From assembly GCA_947561715.1 (NCBI GenBank), contig OX387199.1, positions 8,623,001-8,687,000 on the forward strand: DNA of 64,000 nt. Direction: 5' to 3'. The translations under genes were made by a program, and so were the position numbers. This document shows positions 23,101 through 35,687 of this stretch, piece after piece. A model generated the notes under the pieces. The model was not told the DNA's origin. It saw only the letters and a list, made by a program, of their open reading frames with translations, and did not search any database. The number at the start of each line of letters is the position of its first letter. The stretch's first letter is position 1. The DNA is from Ascidia mentula (Eukaryota; Chordata; Ascidiacea; Phlebobranchia; Ascidiidae).

Positions 23101-26100
23101 CGAGCAGTGCGGTACGACTTCAAAGTAACCACAGACCAAGGAGATATCGTTGAGAACATCACTCTTTCCGAAATGGATATCGACAGTTCCAGTAACTACA
23201 AGGTATACCTCACTGTTGTCGATTATTTTTTGGTGACTTGTTCTCTAATAGGACAGTTAATCAATATTCTGCAGGTAGCTACAAATAATCTGCTCACCAA
23301 TACTAACTCATACGTGTTGATAATGCAAGTCATCACCAGATTGGCCAACGGAACTGAAGTTGAAAGTCCAAAGAGCAACGTCTCATTTTACGCAGGTAAG
23401 ACAACAGCATTACAGAGTTAACTTTTATTACCCTTGAGAGGTTTTTAAACGAATCTCATTTTATGGGGATAAGAAACAAGGTTGGCTTGCTAGGTATCCT
23501 AGTTGCGGTCACACGATGCTTTTCACAGGCTTGCCAAAACCAACCATTCGCGTCACTGGGGTTCATACCAACAATTTCACCGTTTCGTGGCCGGTGGCAA
23601 AAAGAGCAACAAGCTACACGATTCAACTAAGAGACAAAAACTTTAACAAGAGGACAATAAATGTCAACGCTCCTGCAACACAATATACTGTTGCAAGTGG
23701 AATCAATGCGGGAGATGTTTTTCTGGTGTCAGTGGCGTCTGTCAACGAGTTTGGTCCGAGCGAGTTTTCTGACGAAGTCTCCACCGGTTAGTCCACCAAA
23801 CTAATCACAACTTCTATATGCGTTAATTGGCTTATGAACACTTCTGACTTTTGAATAAATAAATGACATAAAGATATTGCATTATTTGAACGTAGCCTAA
23901 GTGACAATTCAATTTACAGCTTTATTTTGACTATAACATCATATTACATCAGGCTTGATGGCGTAGCTCCAAGAATATTGCGATCACTACTGTTTTCTTG
24001 CAAACTATTATAAGAAACTACATAATTCCGTTTTATCTAACTGTAATTAAAATCGATGCTATATGTCAGAAAAAAATAGACCTGAACAATCGTTTTACAT
24101 TCCATAGAAATCTGGAGCTTTTCTGAAGTTAAAGGAACAAGTTTTGTCGTAAGTTGGTTTAACCAAAGTTTTCGCGATCCCAATTTCCGCATTGCGATTA
24201 ATTCATCTTCCGTGGGCGGAATTATGACTCGCAACCATACCGCACGATTAAGCAATTTGATATCTGGAACCCAGTACCGCATCACAGTTACCTATAACAG
24301 TAGTGAAACGGATTGGTCTGTGTTGTTCGACACCTACCAATACACAGGTACGAAGTTTTGATTTAGAAGGTCTTTAGCAATGTTGCTACGATATTTGGAA
24401 TCTTTTCACACCATTGTAGGCTATATCTACAGCAAATGCAACAACGCATAGATATGGAATTTTTAGATACAATCGCACGAATCAATTTGGTGTATAGTTA
24501 ATTAAAAACCTTTTTAATAATTAGTGAGAATTTTGGTGGCTTGTACAACCATTCTTGCATGAAAGTGATAATCTGTACTAATTTGAAGCTACAAAGTTAC
24601 CAATAATAATAATAACACAAAATGCACAAACTTATCCTTACTGTTGTTTGGCAACTAATCGCCTAATATACCACTTTATATGTAATAAAGAGTTCTAAAT
24701 TCACCCTACTTTCCTACAGTCCCTGGTGTCCCCACCAACCTAGTCGCCAATTTCAGCGAATACAACTTCACCATACTCATCAAATGGGACGAAGTTAGAG
24801 GGGCACAGAGCTATGACGTGACATGCGGGTCGTCTGAATCGAACCAAACCGTCGAAGTTTACAACCTGACTTCACCCACTTATCAGTTGGAGAATGTTTC
24901 AGCCGACCGAACTTATGATTGCGGGGTTAGGGCTGTAAATGATGCCGGAAAAAGCGATCCAATGCGCGTTTGGGAGTTTACAGGTTAGGACCGATTAAGC
25001 CTGTGAAAGTGACTGATGATTTCGAGTTAATTCCTAAAACGTACATTTACTGCAACACTGTTACTGTGTTGACTTTACACATTTTAATGTATGTATTATT
25101 AAGTGCATATCACTTTTCCCATAATGCGGTATACGTGAAAATCGCGACTTTGACTTAAAAACGTGGACTATGTGTCTATGCTAATTTATTTATATATTCG
25201 TCAAACATTTGTGCAGCCTTTGTTGAATACATTGTTTCATTTTAGGTTATCCAGTACCACAAAATATTAGCATTTTTAACGTCACTTATAACTCTGTGTC
25301 GATGTCCTGGGACTACATTAGAGGAGCTACAGGATATATGGTATATATGTGCTGTCATGTGCTTGTAAACATTTGTTTTTTTCGTTGTTATTTAGCGTAG
25401 GCGCAAAGTAATTGATTTAAATATGTTTCGTGTACCCCACTCCTATCAACATAGCATGTTTCTGCAATCTCTCTGTACGTTTTCACACTAAAACCTCGTT
25501 TTTTCAGATTTTGGTTCGCTCTGTAAATGTTACACAAACATTCAACGTCTCAAGTCACAAGGATAACCTGGTCAGCGGTTTGGAATCTGGGACATCCCAC
25601 AACTTCTCAGTGCTAGCACAATATAGGAACGACAGTCATTGGTCTCCGATTTCCTCTCAATATACTGGTTGGTATATAGAGCTACGATTTAAAGTATAAA
25701 CACACCCAAAAGTAAATTAATGGTAAATATACCTTAATAATGTTAGCTTTACCTGGCCGACCCAAGGAAATAAACCCTTATAATGCAAATTTGAATACAT
25801 GGTGATAAACTTACATCAGTCAGGTAGTACTGACTTGTATTGTAAAGAGGGGCTAACAAGTTACGTTTGTGTTTAAATGGCTGCAGCTGCTGGTAATCCA
25901 ACCAAGTTTTCGGATGTCCTTGTTTCTCGATCATCAGCCACTTTATCATGGCCTACGCCCCGAACTGTTGGAAGAGTCAACTACACGTAAGTAGATGTCC
26001 CGGACCTTACGTATTACCAACGTTATAGCAAATGTTCTTCTGGGGTTGGTACGACGCGTTTGTAAACGTTCAAATACTACTGTTTTATGTGCGCGATAGT

Positions 26101-29100
26101 GGGACTAAATTGTTGTCTACAGTCTGACTTTATCCTTTGATGGCGCAACGATATTGGAGAAAGAAACGAACAGCAGCACCGACATAGAGGTGGATGATCT
26201 GACTCCCGGAACTGAGTATTTGGTTGAAGTATTCACAACCACTCACTTCCTACACGCGCACCAAACCGCGTACAAAAATCTCAACAACCCAACTCAACTA
26301 TCTATCTTAACTGGTACGAAATCTTGCTGAGTTAGTAGACACAAGGTCGACCGAATTAAAAGCAACTATTTATCAATACTTAGCTGCCGACAACCCAACC
26401 AATCTTCGGTATATTGAAGTAAAAACATCATTAATAACAGCGATGTGGACACCTCCTTCTTTTAATGGAACCATTGAATACAGGTTGGACAATTAACTGC
26501 AATTATATATTATTGTGATCTTACATTGCACTTCTGTTCAAAGCTTGCCTAAATGTCTTTCTCTGTCAAGTTATTTTGCCGGATTGCATTTATAACTATA
26601 ACCTGCATTACTTCCTTATGTTCTCAGGGCTTTGCTGAAGAAAGGAGATCGAGTTTTGTTTAATGTGACAACTTTAACTTCCTACCACAATTTTACGGAG
26701 TTGGAGGCTGGCATTCAATATGTTGTGCAAGTTATCACTATAAGCACTCCGAAACCAGCAAACCCTGAAAAGTACCAAAACAAGAACGGCTCGCCAGTAA
26801 TTACTGTTACAACAGGTAAACAAACAATCGTGTGACAATCGTTTTTAGTTGCGACATAAATACTTAAAGGTATAATACTCCGCCGTGCATGATGTGATAT
26901 TTCATCATCCACCTGTATTCATGTCTAGAGGCGTCTTCGTAAAAACGTCTATTGTACACCAAAGGTTTATTTGCATCTTTCGTATGGGCATTGTTGTAGC
27001 CTACTACATATTTAATTTGTGGTAATGCGTGTTCAAAACCACAACAACCCATGCCTATATTGTCTATTTTAGTTCCAAATCCCCCCACACATCTAAGCTT
27101 GAGTGGATATGACGTCAAAAGCGTCAATCTGACATGGAATTATTCCACCGGTGCACTGTCATACATCATAGCAGTCGGAGCGCACACAACTAAAAAGCGA
27201 TTATCTGAAAAACGCTTCCACACTACCGGTAACTGATTCATTAGCGTATATTGAACATAATCAATATGGTTGCCAACAGATTAAACAGAAAGTCTTTGTG
27301 GCCTAAAATATAATCTTTTTTATACCCATATTCTGCTTGTCCCTGCCTATAATGCAAAAAGTTTCTATTGCCTATAAATGAAAAACAAGTTATTTTGATG
27401 TACCCCAAGTGGGTTGTGTAATGTACTTGAAAACTTAAAAAATAATCAATGTAAAAACCACGGGTCGGATAAATACAAAAAAGTTAAGTATCCAATGCAT
27501 ATCGTTAGACATTCAAAACGAAAATACACATACTTTATTTTGCAGGTTTGCACTTGCTCATTTCTGATCTGGACACAGCAGCGACCTGGTTCACTGCTGC
27601 TGTTCAAGCAGTAAATGTTCATGGTTTGCCGAGTGATCCATCGCAAACGATTGTACAAGATGCGGGTAACAATATTTTAGGTGTATTGACCATACGATTC
27701 AAAACAACAAATGTTGCTGATTCTATTTTGCAGCTTCCCCAAACCCAACAAACGTTTCCTTCGACGACATGACATTAAGCAGTATATCATTGACCTGGAA
27801 ACCAACAGCTTTTGAAAGAAGTGTTAATTTCAGGTTTCAAACGAGTTTACCATGTGACAAACAGTGCGCGTTATAGAAACAAAATGTTTGGTATCTATTT
27901 GTGCACATAAAGTATTACAATAGAACATAAAACACGTGTTCTTGCCCATAAAACACTTAATTCAGTTGCCCCATGACACAACTAACATTTTGATTAAACT
28001 AGATACAAAAACATTCCGGCAAAAGGTGAAAAATAGTAGCCTGCACACAGACTAATTCTATGAACTTACACAGCACAACTGTTTACATGAGAACCACTGT
28101 GACGTAACAAAGATGGCGTTTTCGCTAAGTCTCATAATGTAATCTGCCTAGAAAAGTTCAAACAACTAAAGTTTAAGCATCTCATTACTGATTGATAATT
28201 TTGTGCACAATTTTTTTCACTCATATAATCTAAATCTGAAAAACTGTGGCAAACTTTTCTTTTTTCTGCCTTCGCAAGCAGCTTGCTGGGTGGCAGTCAA
28301 GAATGAGTAAAAACTAGTGAAAAAGGGCAACACGTATAATGTGTAACTGATTCCATGTTTACAACGCAGTGTTAGCATCTTCAACAAAAGCCTTTTGCTT
28401 CGAAACATCGATGCCGGTCCCAAAAGTTCGCACAACATCCAGGGTCTGGCGGCAGGAACAACTTACCGTATACAGGTTGCAACCTTAACTTTGCTTGAAA
28501 GGCCGAACAAAGCTGTGTTTATCAACACCGAAGGAGCACCTGAGATAAATGTGACAACAGGTAAACGTTTAGAGTTTCGGGTTGCAGGAAAACGTTTTTA
28601 CAGTGTAACAATATCGGCCACATTCATCTTTAAATGTAGATATATGGACAGTAATTACGGTGAAACCAACAAGAAAACAATGTGCTCTATAAAATTTTAC
28701 CTAAACCGTATCTGGACAGCAGTATGTAATACCATTGGCAAAGTCATGAGGAAATTAAATTGGGACCCCCGCATTTTCACAGCTTTTGGAGTCATGCATA
28801 GATTTATAATAAGATTTATAAATTATAATAACGCTTTTCTGTATTTTACCATTTTCTCTAGGCCACCCATAACTTCTACAAAACAAACATACCTATAGTG
28901 CAAATTAAGATACGGCAACAAATAAATTGTGTTTTTTTTGCACCAGTGCCAACCACACCGACAGGGCTGGTTGCTTCGAAAAATGGTAGTCATATACTTA
29001 CATCGTGGAAACGCTCCATGGGTGCTACGTCGTACCGAGTGGGAGTTGCAACAGAACACCAACAATCATTATTAAAGCAATCAAAAACCTTTACTACTAA

Positions 29101-30858
29101 CAGTAAGTATTTCGCATTGGCAGGGAAGTTTGGCCCATCCCGAATTTCTACGACAAACATTTGCATTACATTGATACATTGAAAGACAACTCCGTCAGTC
29201 AGTACCGACATACACAGACAGTCATTTCGTGACATTTTCTTTAATAAAGATTGGTAATAAGTGTTGGTTTTTTCGAAATGTACTTAGTAGAAATGAACAT
29301 TCAAAACAAAAAAAGATAGGAATTTTTATTTTTAATTGACTCTTTGTGCCTGCTAATTTTAATCTATGCCTTTAAACTACTGGTTACAAATATTCCAGTG
29401 GGCTCTTTAAGGAGTGACGGTGTTTTACACAGTTTCTCTTTTTGCGATTTAATTTCAGACGTCAAACTCTCTTTCACCAAAGAAGCGTCTTTGTCTTATT
29501 CCATAACGGTTAGTGCCACGAATGTACACGGGTACTCCAGTCCAGCATCTCAACCCGTCATCCTGAGCGAACGTAAAAAGCCGATTTTCTTCATATCGTA
29601 TTATTTCGTCCATTGTGAACCACAATGTTCTGTATATCAATCGAATACTTTTTCAAAACACTGATAGCGTTTTAGTTTAATAATAATTTATTTTCGTTCA
29701 CTGCACCCAAGCGGTGTGATGAGTCTTTGTATGACTGCCATGTGGTTTACTTTTTTGAAGAATCATCAGTAGTATGCTGCGGACCGATTCCCTGGTGGGC
29801 TATTCTTGCGAGCAGCATATTCATGTTCGTATTGCTCATTGCGCTTGTGGTGTATAGGAGCAGCCGTCGAGAAAAAAACAAACAAGTAAGTTTCCTAAAC
29901 TGTTTGCACAACGGCGGTATGTGTATAAGGTCCGTTCAAAAGGCTTTCGGTTGCCGAAAGAAAGGAATGGACATTAAACAGTTACGAATAAAATAACCGA
30001 GACATTTACCTGTCCGACCGTCGTTTTTGTACGCTGTTTTGCAAGTGCAATGTTGTAAGTATTAAATATTTTCAACAACAATGGCCAAAGTCCTCGTCGC
30101 ACACTTGGAATCAAGATGTACATGTTTACAAATGCATTGCTTATTTCTTGGAATATTATCTGGGAGTGCTTTTCGACAAACGCCGAATTAAATTTTGATT
30201 GTTAGTCATCTTTATCTCGGTATATTTTCATATGTTGCAGGCTGTAGGGTCGTACGACGTTCAAACCAATAACATCTTCGATGTTGAGGTGTCCGTTAGC
30301 AGTCACAGTGCTGACAACAAACCCACCAACTTACCAAATGTTGGCGAAAGTTCAATTGTCAACAGTGAGGCTGATTCCAGTGAATCTGAAACTGAGGCAC
30401 ATGTTTCAAATAGCGACAGTGACCAATCGATTACAACTGACGAAAATGAATATGCTGTCGTAATGACAGAAAAAGAATCCGTATCGATGCCACAAGAGCC
30501 GGAGGCAAACACCGATGCTTCCGAAATCGCTATTTGCGAAGATGAACACACAAACAGCCAGACAACCACAGATGGAGATGAAAGTTCACCTTACGCTAAT
30601 ATATCACAAAAAAGCGACGATGATAAAGAAGAAGAAGCCGAACCCCAAACATCGTCACCTGAAATCCTGGACGCCGCTGCTATCATGCAAGAGCTTGATA
30701 ATATACTTCCCACCGAGGACTTGGAAATAGAAGAGGGTGAAACCGAAGTTGAATTTCAAGAGAGAGTAAGGCTTTATCGCAACAGACTGAAGTTTAGTTG
30801 CAAGGGAAAACCGGGAAAATTGGCCATCGTTGATCGCACGTTTTTCGAGGAAGCCTAA
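20116..30858 (+). CDS. Large single-pass receptor with about 12 FN3 modules and an ITIM-like tail, 27 exons
   Basis: Exons: 20116-20191, 20311-20459, 20531-20630, 20937-21108, 21395-21546, 21802-22080, 22250-22441, 22753-22932, 23000-23202, 23275-23395, 23529-23786, 24108-24347, 24720-24983, 25246-25340, 25508-25667, 25887-25986, 26123-26313, 26384-26483, 26628-26815, 27073-27228, 27546-27665, 27734-27833, 28370-28560, 28947-29102, 29459-29572, 29761-29885, 30241-30858. All phases agree, giving 1599 aa. Residues 1-22 are a signal peptide (MITVGRIASFFPLLCLLG). FN3-type modules follow, each coded by one exon or a pair with phase-1 outer borders. Exon 6 (about 217-309) may be a SEA domain. A membrane span lies at about 1362-1384 (WWAILASSIFMFVLLIALVV) next to basic RSSRREKNK. 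The tail of about 210 aa is acidic and has SPYANI (Tyr about 1512) and NEYAVVM (Tyr about 1465). The ectodomain recalls receptor phosphatases of the DEP-1/PTPRB type, but no phosphatase domain is present. Confidence 0.8.
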
Positions 30859-31284
30859 GAATGCTTATATGACATTGAGAACACTCAAGCGTACCTAACG
30901 ATTTTTTGGAGTACTATATAGCCTACTTTTATTGTGTAAATATTGCTGTTATATTTTCGATGATTATTAACTACTGTTTAAAATTACGTACAAGAAGTTT
31001 ATTTTACGAAGTCAATTGCCTTTGTTGGCATTCACAAAATAACATCACTTCTGTGCCTGCTTGGCAATTTTTCAAATGCTGTTTTGCAAGATAATTTGAG
31101 CGCAATTTGGGTATTTCTTCCCATTCCACATCCTACCACATATTACTTGACGTATTGAAATTCTTGTTACTGTTCGTAAATCGTGTTTTGTTTTGTTTAA
31201 ATAAATTAAAAATAAACACATAGTCGGTTTGTATTGAAAACCCTGTTACCCACAAAAAAATTCGCTAAAACAAGTATTATGCAT
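30859..31284. other. 3' flank of the FN3 receptor gene
   Basis: AT-rich non-coding DNA. Closely spaced polyadenylation signals (aataaattaaaaataaacac near 31201-31220) probably mark the 3' end of the receptor transcript. Confidence 0.5.
31272..31284. repeat. Target-site duplication, left copy
   Basis: The 13-base word aagtattatgcat is found here and again at 33591-33603, exactly bracketing the Penelope-like element. Confidence 0.75.
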
Positions 31285-33590
31285 ACTGCTATTTTTGCTG
31301 CCAGGCATACTAATTAATCAGAATTGCTTTCTGGCACTTAAGTTTCTAAAGTGTTTATTTGAAACCGACGTTTCGTCTGCCATCCGGCGAGACTTCCACA
31401 GGGTTATGTCAACAATAGTGCATCAAGCGCATAAACTCTAAAAACGCAAAAAAACGTAAGAAAAACACAAGAAAAAAAAAAAATAAATAAAAAAAAACAA
31501 GCCTGGTGTGCCCCTCAGACCCATTGTTTCCTTTATCGGGTCCCGTCTTATATGCTCGCCAAATTTATAGCAGCAAGGATTATTTCCCCTTTGATTGGGA
31601 AGAGCCCATATCGCGTTAAAACCGCACGTGAATTTGCAGCTTAAGTGAAGGACTTGGCAATAGCGGATGGTGAGTGTATGGTGTCCTTTGACGTCGTGTC
31701 ACCAATGTGCCAATATCGGTAGCTGTTACTAATGTCATTGCACGCTAAGAGGATGACAGTAACCTTGCGCAGCGCACGTTGCTATCCTGCGAGGATATCG
31801 CAGAAGGGCTGAAATCATGTTTGAACGCCACCTTTTTTTCCTTTTGTGGTGTGTTTTACCAACAGGTGTTTGGTACGGCGATGGGTTCTCCGATCTCTGT
31901 GGTAGTGGAAAATGTAGTAATGGAAACAAATAAGGATAAGGCACTTGCCACTTTTGCGCATCCTCCCCGTTACTGGAAGCGTTATGTCGACGACACCTTC
32001 GCCATTGTTGATGCAGCACAGCTCCAGTTGTTCCTTAACCACATTAACCATGTGGAAGATTCTATCAATTCACTTTAGAAAAGGAAAGTGGTGGTACACT
32101 ACCGCATTTAGATACAGAGGTTATCCGTGATGAGAATGGGTTGATCAGCACTCGTGTGTATCGCAAGACGCACACCAATCGGTACTTGTCGTTTAAGTCG
32201 GAACATCCGATACAGCTCATGACAGCGGCAGTGCGGTCGCTGATGGATAGAGCCGAGGCTCTGGTTTCCAGAGAAGAAGGCCGTGACAAAGAGATGAAGT
32301 TCATCAAGAATGCACTGCGGAAAAAATCTGTATCCGTCATGCATATTTAGAAGAAAGCCTGCGGTCAAGCCCCAGCAAGAAACAGCGTCAACTACCGGTA
32401 CGATCGTTTTGCCATATGTTCCCGTTTTAACAGTCACGCTAAGGCGTATAATGTTGGACTATGGTATTGCGGTCTACACAAAGCCACATGGAACACTTGG
32501 CAGGATGGTGTCACACCCCATCGAGAAGAGTACGGCCCAACCCAAAGGCGTTGTGTATTACATTCCGTGTAAGGACTGCGGTGGAGCATATATTAGTGAA
32601 ACCGGAAGAGCATTACAGACTCAGTTAAAAGAGCATCACCGCGACGTTGCAGCGAATAATGGCCAGAGGACAGCACTGACAAAACACGCTGCCACACTCG
32701 GCCATCGAGTTAACTTTGACGAGGTCCGATTCCTAGAGATGGAGGAAGGACACAAAAAACTTCTATTCCTGGAAACACTCCACATTCATAAAAACAACCA
32801 TTGCGTGAATGACAAGGAGCAATGTGTTTACTTTCCAGCGGTTTACAACAACTTGTTTTCACAAAATCAAGGCAAAAATTAACATCAACCCCCTTATATT
32901 GCCTGATTGTTTTTACTTCCGCTCACCGTTGAAGTGTCCACCAACTGTGTTGTCATTGTGACAAGCTTATCAATGACGTAGAGCCAGATCACCGCCGGCA
33001 TTTTTTACCGCTATCGTTTGCAGCATGTTGTGTTCTCCCCCTTTTTTCTTTTCTTTTATGTTTCATCGAGCGTCCCCACAAACAAGCCAAAGCCGACAGT
33101 TCAGTTGCACCTTACCTAATCGTAAAATCTGATTGTCAGTTTGTAAGGTATTTTTACATTTGCATTACTGTTGGTTAACTCCGTTGTTGTGTTGTTTTTT
33201 AGCGATACTGATGATGCCTGCACAGACAGGCGAAATATATATGTCGTAAAAACTTGAAACAGACAGACGACTTAGGATTATTTATCATTTTCTGCATTGA
33301 TCCGTTACTGAGTCTCTGTCAGCCAAAAGGACTACACAGGCGATTCATAGAAATCAAACTCTCACTTGTTGTTAGTGTTACGCCCCGCTACACACCTGGT
33401 CACGTGACGATACAAGCGGTGCCGATGTTATCCATTCCCCTTTTTTGTGTTTTTCTTAACGTTTTTCTTGCGTTTTTGGTGTTTATGCGCATAATGCATT
33501 ATTGTTGACATAACCCTAAGGACGTCTCGCCGGATGGCAGACGAAACGTCGGTATTAAATAAAACTTTAGAAACTTAGAGCAATTCTGAT
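31285..33590 (+). mobile_element. Penelope-like retroelement, broken, with terminal inverted repeats
   Basis: The element is flanked by the 13-base duplication aagtattatgcat. Its outer parts are inverted copies of each other: accgacgtttcgtctgccat at about 31362 against atggcagacgaaacgtcggt at about 33534, with the likeness running on through gttgacataaccct and gcgcataa for about 150 bases. Between them lies a 5'-truncated reverse transcriptase and a GIY-YIG endonuclease in one orientation. This layout is specific to Penelope-like elements. It is AT-richer at the ends than in the coding core, and it lies between two genes rather than inside one. Confidence 0.85.
31540..32882 (+). pseudogene. 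Penelope-like reverse transcriptase and GIY-YIG endonuclease, degraded
   Basis: Coding remains lie in several frames. About 31545-31725 carries a broken RT piece (VKDLAIADGECMVSFDVVS) with an in-frame stop. The ORF at 31779-32078 has YQQVFGTAMGSPISVVVENV and the catalytic YVDDTFAIV. The frame shifts near 32072, and the RT thumb goes on to about 32340. A further frame change leads into 32310-32882, which holds the GIY-YIG nuclease (GVVYYIPCKDCGGAYISETG, with histidine- and arginine-bearing helices after it). The N-terminal half of the RT is missing. Stops and frame shifts show the copy cannot make a complete protein. Confidence 0.85.
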
Positions 33591-33603
33591 AAGTATTATG
33601 CAT
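33591..33603. repeat. Target-site duplication, right copy
   Basis: Second copy of aagtattatgcat, directly after the right end of the Penelope-like element. Confidence 0.75.
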
Positions 33604-33879
33604 GACTGCACATGAGAAATTGGCGGGTAACGGGTAAACAATCTTACTTTGTTTATTTTCTTATAGGGCAAAGTTTAAGTGCATTTATTGTTCTGACACT
33701 TACTAGACGGAGAATGCCACTTGAAGGATAAATGTGGATATTTTCTTTATTTATAAATTGCACCTATCTAAATAATTTTAATGTGCGTAAAATTGCAATT
33801 GTACCAATGCTAAAGCAATACTTTTTGTTTTAACTCAAAATGAAAATCGCGGTAGGTTTAATTAAAACATACCAGCGAT
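33604..33879. promoter_or_regulatory. 5' flank of DHRS1
   Basis: AT-rich non-coding stretch between the retroelement and the DHRS1 start. It must hold the promoter by position. No specific motif could be assigned. Confidence 0.35.
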
Positions 33880-35687
33880 ATGCCAGATTTAAGCAACAAA
33901 GTTTGCATTGTTACTGGAGCTTCACAGGGAATTGGACGAGGCATTGCTTTGCAGCTGGTGGAATGTGGTGCTACATGTTATGCAACTGGTCGAACTATAG
34001 AAAAACTCACTGAACTTAATCAAGAGGTAATGCCAGTCATTGGAAATTTAAAGAACTGTTCTTCTGGCATAAGTTTGCAAGATTTTTTAAAATTAAATTA
34101 GCATAGGCTACTTTGCAACACAACAACCTCACTTTTTTTTCTTTGCCAAGAGGAGTCCCATTTTCGGTATTTGAAACATAACAAACTGTTGTTATTTTTA
34201 AGTGTACTCTGGTGACGGGAGAATAAATTGTGTATGTTTTAAATTGATTAGTCTTAATTTTTGTTTCAGTGCAAATCAAGGGAAGCAAAAGGAAAACTTA
34301 TTCCGGTACAGTGTGATCACAGTAATGATGATGATGTCCAACAACTATTTGCAAAAGTTGCAGCGGATCAAAATTCAAGATTGGACTTACTGGTCAATAA
34401 TGCATATCAAGGTGCAGGGGTAAGTGCATGGGTGTATTGTTTTTTTGTGTGTACAAAAACTGGTGGTAACCTTTTTAGGTGTATAAACTTTAAAGAAGAA
34501 ATATTTGTAAGAAGTTAAAAATGTAATCTCTATGCAGATATTAATAGAAAACCAAACAACAAGCTTTTGGGACATTGATCCATTTGAAATGTGGGATGCT
34601 GTAAACAACACTGGGCTAAGGTTTAAATTCTTTGTTCTTTGTAATATGGTGAAACATAGAAATACTATTTTATCGTGACTGCTCTTTTTTAGAAACTGTT
34701 ATACTTGTGCCACTTTGGGTGCCAGAATGATGGTACCAAAAAGAAAAGGCCTAATTATAAACATTGGTTCATTTGGAGGTTTGACTTATATGGTTCAGCC
34801 CACATATGGCATTGGAAAGTGTGCTGTAAGACTTTGTCAAATTTTCCAAGTTTACTGAACCATTCATGAGCTTTTATGAAAACATTTAGAATGACCGCAT
34901 GGCCAAGGACTGTGCTGTGGAATTGAAGGACAAAAATGTTGCATTTGTTTCGCTTTGGCCCAGTGCTGTAAAAACTGAACGAATGCTGGAATACAGTCAA
35001 AGGTTGGAAAATGAAAATCATAAGGATGCTGCGGTATAAAAGAAACTCCTGTTCAGTAACGTTAATATTTTAACTAGTATGTCCGTTTTAATTCCTCCCA
35101 ATGCAGAAAACCAAATGGCTTGTGGACCATGGAGAAAGTCCAGAGTATGTTGGAAAATGTGTCAGTTACTTGTTTGCTGGTAGAATTTTTTTTAATTTTT
35201 TTATATTTTCATTTTATTGTATCTGTCAATTTGACTTGCAGAGAAAGATATTATGAAGCAGAGTGGAAAAGTTATTTTAACCTGTGATGTGGCTGCAAAG
35301 TACAACATATTTGATATTGATGGTAATTGTCTATTGCCCCATGCTGTTACATGGCACTTTGAATTGACAAAAATTTGTACTTAAATTGTAAATTTAATCT
35401 CCAATAAATTATTTTTTTATTTCAAAATATCAATTTTTATTGTTCATACAATGAGCCATAAACTTGAATTGATTTGAAACAACTAATGTAGGTTGACAAA
35501 GATCTATTCCTCTTTAGGTTCCACGCCAGCTAGTCCAAAGAGCTTCAGAATGATGTTAGCAGGGTCTGGTCTAATTTGGTTGAGTGAATACATACCAACC
35601 TGGGTCAAACTACCAACATGGATGTTTAAATGGTTATTGGGACTTGCTGCAGTTCCCCAAGAAAAAGTAAAGAGTAAATATGAATAA
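33880..35687 (+). CDS. DHRS1: DHRS1, short-chain dehydrogenase/reductase, 8 exons
   Basis: Exons: 33880-34026, 34270-34419, 34538-34620, 34693-34825, 34890-35033, 35107-35179, 35242-35322, 35518-35687. All phases agree, giving 326 aa (human DHRS1 has 313). It is an NAD(P)H-dependent oxidoreductase of the classical SDR fold, known in other animals from the ER and active on steroids and carbonyl compounds. Seen here: the cofactor motif TGASQGIGRG at about residue 12, VNNAYQGAG (the NNAG-like motif) at about 92, a serine-bearing strand IINIGSFGG, and the YGIGK catalytic Tyr-x-x-x-Lys. The C-terminal part (WLVDHGESPEYVGKCV, then ILTCDVAAKYNIFDIDG) is diagnostic of DHRS1 rather than other SDRs. 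The final helix is hydrophobic and may associate with membranes. Confidence 0.92.
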
